Under the pieces are notes generated by a model. That model had not been told where the DNA came from, ran no database searches, and saw only the letters and a program-made list of their open reading frames with translations. Below, piece after piece: positions 54,763-63,832 of a DNA stretch of 64,000 nt. The stretch's first letter is position 1; each line of letters starts with the position of its first letter. The position numbers and the translations under genes were made by a program. The stretch comes from a virus. The stretch covers positions 24,763 through 88,762 of IMG/VR virus record IMGVR_UViG_3300019889_000007; one strand, written 5' to 3'.

Positions 54763-56448
54763 TTACGTAGCGCGGGCACGTGCCCGGTTCAAGTTCCATT
54801 CAGTGACCGCGATGCAGCCCCTGGCTCGCGTCTGTGGCTTCACCCGCTGCACACCCGGCCAGTTCAAACCGTCCGGCGCACCCCAGCACCACCGCTTCAC
54901 GACGTTCACCGCCGTGGCGATGGCATGCGATTCGTCGAAGCCTTTGGCTATCAAGTGGTCGGCGATCGACCGGATCGTGCGCGGCAAACCACCGGTCTGC
55001 TCCACCCAGTTACGTCCCCGCGCGTCCAGGAAACGATTGCCCTGCGCGACCAGTCCCGCTCGATCAGATTCGTCATCCATCCGCTTAGCGACAGCAGCGG
55101 TCAGACGCGCATGAACTTTGCGTGCCCGGCCGCGACGGACACAGTCGTGCATGACCGCGCTGGCGACCCTGGCCTTGGCCAACCGGGCAGATGCCAGCTC
55201 GGCCTGGCGTGCTTCGGCCTGGTGCCGCTCGGTGGCTTCAATGAGTCGGGACGCGAACCGTTCGACCTCTTCATCGCTGATGACGACGTTGACGACCGCA
55301 CCCGGCTTCTTGACTTCGGGCAGGACCGCCCCGGCGGCGACCATGGTCAGTTCGCGGCCATCGGCAACCTCTACGGCCGGGACTGGGAAACCCGGCACGT
55401 TGACCGCCAGCGCCGCGACAAGTTCCAGTGGTCCCCTCGGGCGGGTCTGCCGCCAGTCACCGGAGACCCCCGACAGCATCAACCGCAGCCGCTGCTCGTC
55501 GGTGATGTCGGGCAGGAGCGCCCCGGCCAACCAGATCCGGCCACCGTTTTCTTTGTCTTCGCCGACGTTGACGGCGGCCACGATCGCACCGGTGTGGTCG
55601 TAATGCTCCACCGCGGCTTGTGATCCGATGCCCATCCCGGCGTGGCCGGTGTCCATCGTCAGGACACCGACAGCGATCTTGTCGCCGTCGGCGGTGGTGA
55701 TGGTGCGTTGCCGGAACGACCGGTAGAGGCCGTCGGGGTCGCGGGGCGGGTAGATGTCGTTGCCTTCGTACCCGATGTGTCGTTGCCCGAACCTGGCGAG
55801 GTCGCCGTAGACCTGGCCATCGGCGGTGACGGTCAACGGTGCCGGTGCCTGCGCGGAGAACCAGTCGCGTGGTGGCGCCCAGTCGCTTCCATCAGCGGCC
55901 GATGCCCGAATCACCGGGTCATAGATCGGGAGGGTTTCCTTACCCTCGGATGCCAGAACGTCGTCGATGGCGTCGCCGCAGTCGCAGCCACAGTTTCCAC
56001 CGCACCCGGCTTCTTCGGTGTCGCTGTCGGGTTCAGCCGGGTCAGCGGCAGCAGCGGTTTCCGATTCCCACGGCGCCACGATCGTGTCGTCGTCGAACTC
56101 TTGGGCGAACCGGTCGTACAGAGTGGTCAGCGCGGAACGCATTCGTGTCAGGTCGGCCGCCGGGATTCCTTCAGCCGAATCGAGTCGGGATGCCGCAGCG
56201 GTGACGCCGGACCACACGATGTGTTTCTGCCCGCCGAAGATGTTCGCGACGGGAAACTTGTAGGCACCCATGGTGGCGGCGTCGGCGTCGGGGTCTCGCC
56301 ACAGGAATCCTTCCCCCATGCAGGTGGCGTTGAGGTTTTCGCCTCGGCCGCCGCATTCGCGGGCCATGGCCGCCGCTGCGGCATCGCCGTCCCATGTGGT
56401 GTCTCGGTTGTCGTGTAGTGGCAGCGACGTGTCAATCGTTACGGGCAT
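54763..56448 (-). CDS. Capsid maturation protease-like protein
   Basis: 561 residues; the ATG at 56448 overlaps the portal stop (TAATG). The middle part (~210-350) has the actinophage protease core: TADGQVYGDLARFGQRHIGY, VGVLTMDTGHAGMGIGSQAAVEHYDHTG, AAVNVGEDKENGGRIWLAGALLPDI, SGDWRQTR, ELVAALAVNVPGFPVP. The N-terminal ~200 and C-terminal ~210 residues (helical, basic, RARARAT end) may contact capsid or scaffold. A much longer upstream frame exists but would run through the portal gene. Confidence 0.75.
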   Translation of the reverse strand: MPVTIDTSLPLHDNRDTTWDGDAAAAAMARECGGRGENLNATCMGEGFLWRDPDADAATMGAYKFPVANIFGGQKHIVWSGVTAAASRLDSAEGIPAADLTRMRSALTTLYDRFAQEFDDDTIVAPWESETAAAADPAEPDSDTEEAGCGGNCGCDCGDAIDDVLASEGKETLPIYDPVIRASAADGSDWAPPRDWFSAQAPAPLTVTADGQVYGDLARFGQRHIGYEGNDIYPPRDPDGLYRSFRQRTITTADGDKIAVGVLTMDTGHAGMGIGSQAAVEHYDHTGAIVAAVNVGEDKENGGRIWLAGALLPDITDEQRLRLMLSGVSGDWRQTRPRGPLELVAALAVNVPGFPVPAVEVADGRELTMVAAGAVLPEVKKPGAVVNVVISDEEVERFASRLIEATERHQAEARQAELASARLAKARVASAVMHDCVRRGRARKVHARLTAAVAKRMDDESDRAGLVAQGNRFLDARGRNWVEQTGGLPRTIRSIADHLIAKGFDESHAIATAVNVVKRWCWGAPDGLNWPGVQRVKPQTRARGCIAVTEWNLNRARARAT

Positions 56449-58178
56449 TACTGCCCACCCCCTTGAAGAAATGTGGTCAGCACGTCGATGTCGTGCGCTT
56501 TCCGGCTGATCAGCCGGTTCCTGGTGTAGGCCGCGACCGGTGCGACGAGCGCTGGTTCGGCTTGTTCCAGTTCGGAGAAGGCGCCACGTAGGCAGGCGGC
56601 GGTGACGTCGCTGTTGCCGGGGGAGACGTGGGTGTGGATGTCGTGCAATGGCACGTCGCGATATTTGCCGCGCAGTGATCGGCCGCCGGAGTTCAGCAGG
56701 TAGGAACCGGCGCGGCCCAAGGCCCGGCGGGCGGCGACATCGGCGCACGCGACCCATCCGTTGCCGCTGGTGGGTGCCGTGGCCGAGGCGGGAAGCCGTA
56801 CTTGGCTTTCGGCGGTCGCAGCGGGTCCTTGGCCGTTCTGCCCGAACTCGACACGGTTGAGGCGGGCTTTGACGACTGGGGGAATCCAGCCTTCCGGTGG
56901 TGCGTCGGCCGGGCCGTAGCCGATGGTTTCTCGTGCGGCGTCGCCGGAGACCAGGCCGAGTTCGTAGGCGGCCAGCGCGACTTCGGCCTTGTTGGGGGTG
57001 TTTTCTAGGGACGAGTCGTCGTACCAGATCATGTACGACTCGGGGTCGGGGATTCCCATGGCGCGAAGCGCGGGCTGGTAGTACTTGCGGGTCAGTTCCC
57101 GGCAGATAAATGACAGGGAAGGCCCGACGTTCAGCTTCTGCCCGGCACTGTCCACTTGCCACGCTGTCCAGTGGTTCAGGTCGCCCATTCCTGAAAGGAC
57201 TTCAGGCGGAATATCCAAACCGATGGCGATCCGCCGCACCGCAGAAGTCCGCAGCTCATCGACCATTTCCGAGAACGGTGTCTGGAGGGAGAGGTGCCGG
57301 ACGGCGTTGAGCGCTTCTGCGTTTCCTTCGACCATGACCGGTAGGTGCCGGGAGATGTCTTGAGGACTGCGGAACGAGGCTTGCGCGGTGCGGGTCAACG
57401 CCCGCATCAGGCTGGAGCCTTTGGGCGGGTTGACGCCGGTGGATTGGCCCGGCGCGATCGGTTTGAGGCTGGAGGGCACCAACAGGATGCCCGCTCCGGC
57501 CAGGCGGGAACGGGCGGCGGTCTGGACGTGCCCGGACAGGTCTACCAGTTCGTGGAGGGTGTCGATCAACGCCCGTACGGGTGAGTCCGGGCAGGTCGAG
57601 TCCATCGGATGCGGCATCCACATAGGAATCACCCATGCGGCTCGTGACCGGTACTCCGCAGGCAGCCCTTCGATCAGGCGGTACATCTGCATCTGGGCGC
57701 CGGTGTCGGGGTGGTTGAACCGGATCTCGGCGCCGACTTCGGTGTACTCCCGATCGGACAGGACGATCCACCGCCGCCGTCCGCCGAGGACCGGGTCGTC
57801 GAATCCGACCATCCACCATTTGCCGACCAGCTTCAGCAGGGTCGTCATCCGGTGCAGCAGTGTCGCCTGCTCCGGCGCCGTGGGCGCCAACTCGTACAGC
57901 GGCAGTGCCGCACGTGAGTCTTCGTCCAACGGGATCGGTGGGGCCGCCGGGTGTTCGGGGACCCGCGCGGCGATCAGCGCCGCCCTCGACGCTGACGACG
58001 CCGACCAGGAAATCCCGTACCGCAGCTCGGGTACGACATCGAACATCTGCACGGCTTCGGCTTCCCAGCCGCGTGTGGCATTGGTCAGGGAAAACGGGGA
58101 GCCCTCATACGGGCCACGGATTCCAGTGCCACGGCCGACCGCCGCCGTCAGTGACGCCCACCAGTTTTTGACTCCCAC
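56448..58178 (-). CDS. Portal protein
   Basis: 576 residues. The N-terminal portion has ELRYGISWSASSASRAALI, the core has a LLKLVGKWWMVGF strand-helix, an RLIEGLPAEYRSRAAWVIPMWMPHP segment, RALIDTLHELVDLSGHV, RIAIGLDIPPEVLSGMGDLNHWTAWQVDSAG and ENTPNKAEVALAAYELGLVS, all as in SPP1/HK97-type portals of actinophages. Located between terminase and protease. The C-terminal ~130 residues contain Ser/Gly loops and HDIHTHVSPG. Confidence 0.9.
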   Translation of the reverse strand: MGVKNWWASLTAAVGRGTGIRGPYEGSPFSLTNATRGWEAEAVQMFDVVPELRYGISWSASSASRAALIAARVPEHPAAPPIPLDEDSRAALPLYELAPTAPEQATLLHRMTTLLKLVGKWWMVGFDDPVLGGRRRWIVLSDREYTEVGAEIRFNHPDTGAQMQMYRLIEGLPAEYRSRAAWVIPMWMPHPMDSTCPDSPVRALIDTLHELVDLSGHVQTAARSRLAGAGILLVPSSLKPIAPGQSTGVNPPKGSSLMRALTRTAQASFRSPQDISRHLPVMVEGNAEALNAVRHLSLQTPFSEMVDELRTSAVRRIAIGLDIPPEVLSGMGDLNHWTAWQVDSAGQKLNVGPSLSFICRELTRKYYQPALRAMGIPDPESYMIWYDDSSLENTPNKAEVALAAYELGLVSGDAARETIGYGPADAPPEGWIPPVVKARLNRVEFGQNGQGPAATAESQVRLPASATAPTSGNGWVACADVAARRALGRAGSYLLNSGGRSLRGKYRDVPLHDIHTHVSPGNSDVTAACLRGAFSELEQAEPALVAPVAAYTRNRLISRKAHDIDVLTTFLQGGGQ

Positions 58179-58535
58179 TTAGTCCTCCTGGTCGGATTGC
58201 GCGCCAGGGGGAGAAAAGACCACCAGAGGCGCCACCGGTGTCACGTCGACTTCGTGGCGCTGCGGCATCCCAGCGAACAAGGTGGCTCCGGCCAGCCAGG
58301 AACCGGTCAATGCGATGGCACCGACCTGCCACCAGGCGTGATGCGACCACACCCACCACGACATCGCCACGGGGAAAGACAGCCATATTGAGGCGCACCA
58401 GCCGCAGGTGATGAGCTTGCCGACCCATCCCGACAAGTGCTTTCTGATGGGCTCGGTGATCGTGTCGAGGACGACCAGCCGCGTCAGGCGCAGCATCACG
58501 CCCATCGCCAGCAGCACGGTTATCCAGTCATCCAC
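58179..58535 (-). CDS. DUF1360-like membrane protein
   Basis: 118 residues if GTG 58535 is used; TTG at 58586 would give 135. LRLTRLVVLDTITEPIRKHL and KLITCGWCASIWLSFPVAM are the DUF1360-type motifs (R-LTRL...D-T-I-x-x-xR, then LxTCxWCxS), and three to four TM segments are predicted. This family is frequent in actinophages, near the terminase/portal genes. The function is unknown. Confidence 0.65.
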   Translation of the reverse strand: MDDWITVLLAMGVMLRLTRLVVLDTITEPIRKHLSGWVGKLITCGWCASIWLSFPVAMSWWVWSHHAWWQVGAIALTGSWLAGATLFAGMPQRHEVDVTPVAPLVVFSPPGAQSDQED

Positions 58536-58543
58536 CCAAACAG

Positions 58544-58557
58544 CATAAAACGGACAA
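58544..58557 (-). promoter_or_regulatory. TTGTCCGTTTTATG motif
   Basis: A minus-strand copy of the repeated motif at the start of the DUF1360/portal operon. Confidence 0.4.
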
Positions 58558-58633
58558 CCAGAACAAAACGACTCGAACCCGATCAAATCTCAACAATTTG
58601 CCGATGCACCGACGGACGCTAACCTCAGCGGTG

Positions 58634-58975
58634 ATGAATTACGAACAATTCAAAGCAACTCTCTACGGCATGACGATCGCCATGAGACACCGAATCGCTG
58701 AAGAAGATTTCCTCGAAATCACCTCGACGTTCTCATGTGGAGAACACCATCACGGTGCCGTAGACCTGATCTTCAGTATCTCGGCCAGCGGACTTGGGGT
58801 TTACGACATCGAGCACCGACACCTTGCCGCATGCTGGGAGTACATGAAAGAAGACAAATCGATGCCCCCCATCGCGATTCTGGAACCCGGTCAAGGCCCA
58901 TGGGGGCCGGTAGCCACATCCGTGTCAAGAAACCCCGAGGAGACATATGCCATCCCACCAGAGTTGGAAGATTGA
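58634..58975 (+). CDS. Hypothetical protein
   Basis: 113 residues from the ATG at 58634. Alpha/beta, FLEITSTFSCGEHHHGAVDLIFSISASGLGVYDIEH with a CGEHHH that could bind metal. First gene of a + cassette inserted in the late operon. No family is recognised. Confidence 0.55.
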   Translation: MNYEQFKATLYGMTIAMRHRIAEEDFLEITSTFSCGEHHHGAVDLIFSISASGLGVYDIEHRHLAACWEYMKEDKSMPPIAILEPGQGPWGPVATSVSRNPEETYAIPPELED

Positions 58976-59264
58976 CCTCACCCTGGAAATTCGCGCCAGC
59001 ATCCCGATCACCGTCGATGACCTGATCAAACTGACCGCACTATGCGGTTCACGAGTCACCGTGGAAATGTGCGGCCAGACACTACGGTTCGCTACCACGG
59101 TGACACCCCATAGAAGAACACCACCCGCCACAATCCAGAACAACCAGAAGCTGCTGTTCAAACGCATCTTGGCCGAATACTTCGACGCTGACGTCCGCTC
59201 CATCGCACAACTGACCCGATTCACCATCGAACCAACAGAAGGCAACAATGACGACCATTCGTGA
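58947..59264 (+). CDS. Hypothetical protein
   Basis: 105 residues. The IDLTLEIRASIPITVDDLIKLTALCGSRVTVEMCGQTLRFATTV segment is beta-rich with a helical C-terminus. It overlaps both neighbours. No family is recognised. Confidence 0.55.
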   Translation: MPSHQSWKIDLTLEIRASIPITVDDLIKLTALCGSRVTVEMCGQTLRFATTVTPHRRTPPATIQNNQKLLFKRILAEYFDADVRSIAQLTRFTIEPTEGNNDDHS

Positions 59265-59565
59265 ACATCCCCTCAAAGGCGAGTTCGACATCACCACTGC
59301 CACCTGGACCCGCACCAAAACCGAAGACGGCACCCCCGGCCGTCTGGAAATCGGTGTCGCTACCAACGGCCTCTACGCGCTGCGGTACTTCGACGAGCCC
59401 TATGGCGTGATCCTGATCTACACCACCGACGAATGGGATGCTTTCGTCGACGGCGTCAGCGAAGGCGAATTCGATATGGACGTGCTGGAGCAGGACGCCC
59501 GCGACCAGGCCGCCGCGAACGCAGCGGCCATCGACACATCGACACCCACAGAACCAACCGTGTAA
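59248..59565 (+). CDS. DUF397-like protein
   Basis: 105 residues. The central GLYALRYFDEPYGVILIYTTDEWDAFVDGVSEGEFDM aligns to the second half of DUF397 (V.LRDS.DP.G..L.FT..EW.AF..GVK.GEFD). In this gene the N-terminal Cys-containing part is absent. No XRE gene is adjacent, unlike the pair at 28.7 kb. May act on another regulator in trans. Confidence 0.6.
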   Translation: MTTIREHPLKGEFDITTATWTRTKTEDGTPGRLEIGVATNGLYALRYFDEPYGVILIYTTDEWDAFVDGVSEGEFDMDVLEQDARDQAAANAAAIDTSTPTEPTV

Positions 59566-59586
59566 GCTTCACGACGATAGTCCCAG

Positions 59587-59634
59587 CCCGGTGATTCCAG
59601 TTTTAGCAGTATTTCTGGAATCACCGGGTCTTTC
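59587..59634 (+). terminator. Rho-independent terminator
   Basis: CCCGGTGATTCCAG and CTGGAATCACCGGG form a 14-bp stem, followed by TCTTTC. Confidence 0.8.
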
Positions 59635-59695
59635 ATTCCAGTTTCCACCACCGAACCGGCGCCTACAACCAGGCGCGGGTGAGACACTACCGGGC

Positions 59696-59968
59696 GTGCC
59701 GATCTACAAAACCCGTCCCGAAGTCACCATCGAAGCCCACCAATGGACCCCCGTCGACACGTTCGAAGCCGGGAAAGTCCTCGGCTGGCTCATGGAACAG
59801 AAAGTCCACTTCGTCCTGACAGGGTGCGGCCCCGACACGCAACTGGTCATCTCCACGCTCGAAGGCCCGATGACCGCGCCACCGAACTGGTGGATCATCA
59901 AAGGACTCATCGGCGAGTTCTATGCCTGCGATCCAGCGGCTTTCCGCGCCAAATACTTCCCGATCTGA
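59696..59968 (+). CDS. Conserved phage protein (GxMxAxxGDWIxKGxxGEFYPC type)
   Basis: 90 residues from GTG. VTIEAHQWTPVDT, LEGPMTAPPNWWIIKGLIGEFYACDPAAFRAKY matches a short protein very common in Gram-positive phages, in which a strand/turn ends GEFYPC. The function is not known. No strong ribosome binding site. Confidence 0.65.
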   Translation: MPIYKTRPEVTIEAHQWTPVDTFEAGKVLGWLMEQKVHFVLTGCGPDTQLVISTLEGPMTAPPNWWIIKGLIGEFYACDPAAFRAKYFPI

Positions 59969-60011
59969 CACCGCCGGTACGCTACTATCGGTTGGCAGGA
60001 ACAAAACCCCC

Positions 60012-60080
60012 CTCAGGTGGCTTCTCTACACCTGAGCGCGTGGGCGGTGCCCGGCGGTTGGGGTTTTTCGCCGGGCACCA
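60012..60080 (+). terminator. Two hairpins between + genes
   Basis: CTCAGGTG/CACCTGAG (60012-60036) and GGTGCCCGGCG/CGCCGGGCACC (60046-60080). The second has five T in its loop. Both separate the 59968 gene from the 60093 gene. Confidence 0.55.
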
Positions 60081-60092
60081 TCTCTACCTAGG

Positions 60093-60572
60093 ATGACTTC
60101 CATGCCTGTCTCAAAAATCGCGCAAGAGCTTCGCACTGCCATGAAAGACACCTGGTCAAGGATCAGCGCTATCGCGCCGTACCCCGATACTGCTGAAGAG
60201 GCCACTGCCGAAGCGATGATTAAGTACGCCGCGTTGGAAGGCAGCACCCGGAACCATTTCATGGGGCTCCCGTTCTCCGGGTTCGACGCCAAGACAGATC
60301 AGGACCTGGCCATGGGCCTGGTATATCAGTTCTCGGTGGCGTTCCTGCTGGACCACATCCGTCAGGTCTCACCGGAAACCGCTGACGAGGTATCCCGCGA
60401 ACTGTGGGAGCACCTGGTCGCCGGGGACACACCAGCGGCACTTCTGCATGAACTACTGCGGGACATGGACATCGACACCTCGCCACTGTTCGAAGCGACC
60501 ACGGCGATCGCCAACAGCAACGGACCGACCAAGGCCGATGCTGTCGAAGCGGTAGAAGATGCCGGTCTATAG
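60093..60572 (+). CDS. Hypothetical helical protein
   Basis: 159 residues. ATGACTTCC start, with predominantly helical composition: AQELRTAMKDTWSRISAI, EEATAEAMIKYAALEG, SVAFLLDHIRQVSPETADEV. No motif is recognised. It overlaps the next gene by 14 bases. Confidence 0.6.
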   Translation: MTSMPVSKIAQELRTAMKDTWSRISAIAPYPDTAEEATAEAMIKYAALEGSTRNHFMGLPFSGFDAKTDQDLAMGLVYQFSVAFLLDHIRQVSPETADEVSRELWEHLVAGDTPAALLHELLRDMDIDTSPLFEATTAIANSNGPTKADAVEAVEDAGL

Positions 60573-60849
60573 CTACCGGTACGCGGTGGTGGATCAACGG
60601 CAGCTGATAGCCGTATACGACGACTCTGCCGTGGCTTATGAACACGTCGACAGGGTGAACACACAACTGCCTCGGGTCAATGGTCGGGGAAAGCTCCGGC
60701 CGCGAGCCCGCGTCGAGCATCTGACCACACAGCTGTGCGATGTCTGCGGCACGCCGTTGCTTCTGGACCGGCAATGCGGATCTGACTGTCCATTGGGTAT
60801 GGGGCTTGAGTTTGTGCGTCGGTTCAAACCACGGTCGGATTTCCTGTAG
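60559..60849 (+). CDS. Zinc-ribbon small protein
   Basis: 96 residues. LCDVCG and QCGSDCPLG give a two-pair Cys site (about residues 59-78). N-terminal strand-rich part (YSYRYAVVDQRQLIAVYDD). The last gene of the cassette; 274 bases of apparently non-coding sequence follow. Confidence 0.6.
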   Translation: MPVYSYRYAVVDQRQLIAVYDDSAVAYEHVDRVNTQLPRVNGRGKLRPRARVEHLTTQLCDVCGTPLLLDRQCGSDCPLGMGLEFVRRFKPRSDFL

Positions 60850-61123
60850 GCTCTGGCCCGGATACTGGTGGGCTGCGATCCTGGAATCATGCCAAACGTT
60901 TGAAGGTCTACTGGAGCGGACTAGGCCCGCCGGTGTTCACCATAGATTTTTCTCGTGGTCGGCCGCAGCAAAGGAACGGCCGACCACAATGAGTGTCTGG
61001 GCACTGCCCAGCATTTCCCTATCAAATCGGGCTGTGGACCCCTGTTGATGTGGCTTGATGCTAACAGCCGTCAGACCCCCGGAACGGTGTCATGGTTTGT
61101 CACAGTTTCGTTGCGTCGAAGGC
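60850..61123. other. Intergenic region with one strong hairpin
   Basis: No gene seen. GTGGTCGGCCG (60954-60964) and CGGCCGACCAC (60976-60986) form an 11-bp stem, probably terminating readthrough between convergent genes. Confidence 0.55.
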
Positions 61124-62632
61124 TTACCAGAGGTCAATGGTTTCCCAGTCGTCAGGTTGATCATTAATCGATTCCCCAATGGACGGTTCTATGATGTTGG
61201 GTTTCTCCCACACCGTTTTCCCGATCAACCCCTGCACCAGATAAGTCGCGGCATCGATCCGGCCGGGCGACTCTTTCGCACCCTGCTGCCACGTCGTCCA
61301 TTCCTTGATCAGGTTCGCCATGGCCCCTACTACCCGCACTTGACCTTGCACCCATTTCTGGGCGACGGGGTCCGCCCTGATCCGTTTCCCATACTTGGCA
61401 CGCACTTCCTCAATCTTGGGTATCAGGTACCCGTCTTCGATGACACCGGTTTCTTCCAGGTGCTGCCACCCGGATTGGATCATCGCGGCGTTCATTTGCC
61501 CGCCGAAGTTCGTTTCCACAAAAATCACGTCAGCGGTCATCTCATACGCCAACAGCGCGACCTCTTTACCCCAGTCGGTGGGCGACAGCTGCGCGGTCTT
61601 ATCGGCGGTGATGAAGCACCGCCCGTCATCGGAGGCGAACCCCGCGACGATCCCGCATTCATCACCTCCGACGGTCCCGGACGGGTCGACCGCGATCCCC
61701 ACTCGCACCGCCGCCGGAAGCGCCTCACCCGGCGGCCACATCGACGCCTGCATCGCGGTCTCGCTCAGCAGCGTCCCCTCCACCGGCTGCGGGTCGCACA
61801 TATACATGGAGTGCCAGTCCCGCAACGACACGTTGCGGCGCATCTCGTTCCAGAAGTCGGTCAGCTCTTCGACGTCGTCGGCGATCTTGGGGTGGCCCAG
61901 TGGCTCACCGATACCCCGACCGAGCGGGTCATCGAGTGAGTCGGCAAACGCTGGAAGCCGAATCACCTGCCATTGCCCGGCCTCCCGTTCCAGGAGCCGC
62001 CCGGCGATATCGTCCTCATGCCACCGCGTCAACACCATGCACACCGGCGTCCCCGGTGACTGACGGGTGATGAACGTCGACGACCACCAGTCGTCGACCC
62101 GGTCCCGCTGCCCCTTGGATTCGGCTTCCTCACGGTTCTTGTGCGGGTCGTCGCAGATCAACAGGTCGGCGTCGTGCCCGGTCAGACCGGCCCCGACACT
62201 GGTAGTACGCATACCGCCGCCGGTCGACAGAATCCATGCCTGTGCTGTCCGGGCGTCGCCCGACAGTTCAAGCCCGACCCTCGGCCCGTGTTCGCGTACC
62301 ATCCGCCGGACGTCACGACCCCACTTTTTGGCCAGGTCTGTGGAGTACGCGGCGGCTACGACGTGGTGTTCGGGGTGGTGGGTCAACCACCAGAACGGCA
62401 GATTCTTCGCCACGAGTTCGGATTTCCCGGCACGCGGCGGCGCGAAGATCATGAGCTTCTTCGTCCCGCCCGGCCGGTTCAGGTCGGCCAGGGCGTCACC
62501 GATGACCTTGTGATGTGCCCGCACCCGATACCGGTGGTTCAACCAGCGGGCAATCGACGCCGGAGACCGCAACGCTTCCAGGTGCGCCGCGTACGCCTTC
62601 AACTGGTCAACGGACAACTTGGACAAATCCAT
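61124..62632 (-). CDS. terL: Large terminase subunit
   Basis: 502 residues. N-terminal ATPase: Walker A FAPPRAGKSE (63-72), Walker B DLLICDDPH (155-163), and a coupling RQ/TRW segment (VLTRWHEDD). C-terminal RNase H-like nuclease with acidic residues at GIAVDPSG (~Asp315) and IFVETNFGG (~Glu373). A complete packaging motor. A motif copy abuts the ATG, which has no clear ribosome binding site. Confidence 0.95.
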   Translation of the reverse strand: MDLSKLSVDQLKAYAAHLEALRSPASIARWLNHRYRVRAHHKVIGDALADLNRPGGTKKLMIFAPPRAGKSELVAKNLPFWWLTHHPEHHVVAAAYSTDLAKKWGRDVRRMVREHGPRVGLELSGDARTAQAWILSTGGGMRTTSVGAGLTGHDADLLICDDPHKNREEAESKGQRDRVDDWWSSTFITRQSPGTPVCMVLTRWHEDDIAGRLLEREAGQWQVIRLPAFADSLDDPLGRGIGEPLGHPKIADDVEELTDFWNEMRRNVSLRDWHSMYMCDPQPVEGTLLSETAMQASMWPPGEALPAAVRVGIAVDPSGTVGGDECGIVAGFASDDGRCFITADKTAQLSPTDWGKEVALLAYEMTADVIFVETNFGGQMNAAMIQSGWQHLEETGVIEDGYLIPKIEEVRAKYGKRIRADPVAQKWVQGQVRVVGAMANLIKEWTTWQQGAKESPGRIDAATYLVQGLIGKTVWEKPNIIEPSIGESINDQPDDWETIDLW

Positions 62633-62640
62633 GGAATAAC

Positions 62641-62663
62641 CATAGATCGGACATTCACGACAT
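62641..62663 (-). promoter_or_regulatory. Motif pair just before terL
   Basis: ATGTCGTGA then ATGTCCGATC on the minus strand (62663-62645), 9 bases apart, only a few bases from the terL ATG, with TTATTC in a -10-like position. The transcript may be leaderless. Confidence 0.45.
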
Positions 62664-62673
62664 TACGGGTTTG

Positions 62674-63315
62674 TTACTGGTCGTCGGGGTCGGTGACTTC
62701 TTCATCGTCGCGCAGCGCCGCGACACCACCTCGGGCGTTGATCTCGTTCATGATCTCGTCGATCTGCCCCTCGATATAGGCGGTGTTCTGTCCGATCGGG
62801 AGACTGATGTCCACCCCCACACCGACACCGTTGTACCCGCCAGCGCCACGCTGGGCGATCCCGAGCAGGTTGTCTTCGGCGACCAACTGGATTTTCAGCA
62901 GCTCCAGAATGTCCCGGATCTTCCAGTCGGCCGGGTCCTTGTCTTTGAGCACGTCAAGAGTCAGGCCCCGGATTTCTTCCAACAGGTCGAGCCGGTCACG
63001 CATGACCTTGATCCGTGCGTCCGCGATCTTCCCGCCGAGGTCGGCCTCACGGTCCTCATCCCATGCCCTGGCCCGTTTCACCCACAGGTACTTCACCGAG
63101 ACGCGTTTCAAATGCCGGGGCGACCATTTGACGTCGTCGGCCATCTCCTGCACGTTGCGGGGCTTGGGTTCACCGGTACGGGAGTCCACCCGCATCGCCA
63201 GACGGATGTACCGCCGGAACGCCGCATAATGTTCGTCGGCCTCGGTCGGCTGCTGATCCCACGGCAACAGGTCGACATCCAGCTCGAAAACATCGTCGAC
63301 AACAACTTCACCCAT
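62674..63315 (-). CDS. terS: Small terminase subunit
   Basis: 213 residues from the ATG at 63315 (the frame extends further upstream, but that part is not typical). HTH-containing N-terminal half: RNVQEMADDVKWSPRHLKRVSVKYLWVKRARAW, then an acidic helical oligomerisation part (DLLEEIRGLTLDVL...ILELLKIQL). Located just upstream of terL, as expected. Confidence 0.75.
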   Translation of the reverse strand: MGEVVVDDVFELDVDLLPWDQQPTEADEHYAAFRRYIRLAMRVDSRTGEPKPRNVQEMADDVKWSPRHLKRVSVKYLWVKRARAWDEDREADLGGKIADARIKVMRDRLDLLEEIRGLTLDVLKDKDPADWKIRDILELLKIQLVAEDNLLGIAQRGAGGYNGVGVGVDISLPIGQNTAYIEGQIDEIMNEINARGGVAALRDDEEVTDPDDQ

Positions 63316-63358
63316 ACGCCCCAGTTTAAACCGGTATGCCCGATTTATACACAAGGCG

Positions 63359-63610
63359 GTGCGGGCCACCAGGTACGCCACAATCAACCCCGTGCCACAA
63401 CTTCCCCGACTGACCCCCGTCCTGCGGCGTGCCCGACGTATCCTGTTCGTCCTGTCGATCCTCGCCGCGCAACTCTTCGCCGCCGCCGACAACAGCCCAC
63501 TGGCGTACATCGCCGGGCTCGCATCCTGCGGATTCTGTGCGCTCCTGTTCGCCACCTGGTGGTATGACAAGGGGTACGACAAACGCCACAGCATCGCTCG
63601 ACGCGAATAA
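63359..63610 (+). CDS. Small membrane protein
   Basis: 83 residues from GTG; GTG at 63392 is also possible. Basic N-terminus (RRARRILFVLSILAAQLFAA) leading into a first TM, then a second (AGLASCGFCALLFATWW) with YDKGYDKR afterwards. No family is recognised. Confidence 0.5.
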   Translation: MRATRYATINPVPQLPRLTPVLRRARRILFVLSILAAQLFAAADNSPLAYIAGLASCGFCALLFATWWYDKGYDKRHSIARRE

Positions 63611-63630
63611 ACTGGACACGGGGGAACTAG

Positions 63631-63816
63631 ATGACACCACCACGACGTAGCTGCAACTGCGAATCGCCCAGAATCGACGAGTCAACAGAACAACCCGTCA
63701 TCCAACATTTTCACAAGGTCCTGATCGCCGGAATAGTCCTGTGGTCGCTCCTGGCCATATCCGCAACAATCCTGGCGATCTGGCTCATCCTGCGCCTCGT
63801 CTTCGAACTAGTCTAA
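63631..63816 (+). CDS. Small one-TM protein
   Basis: 61 residues; GGGGGA before ATG. Polar N-terminus with CNCES, then one TM helix (VLIAGIVLWSLLAISATILAIWLIL). Confidence 0.55.
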   Translation: MTPPRRSCNCESPRIDESTEQPVIQHFHKVLIAGIVLWSLLAISATILAIWLILRLVFELV

Positions 63817-63832
63817 AAAGGATACCCGTTTC

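Noticed and set aside
56449-57162. N-terminal extension of the maturation protease frame to 57162
   Set aside because: This part overlaps the portal gene, is Arg-rich and shadow-like; the ATG at 56448 overlaps the portal stop as expected.
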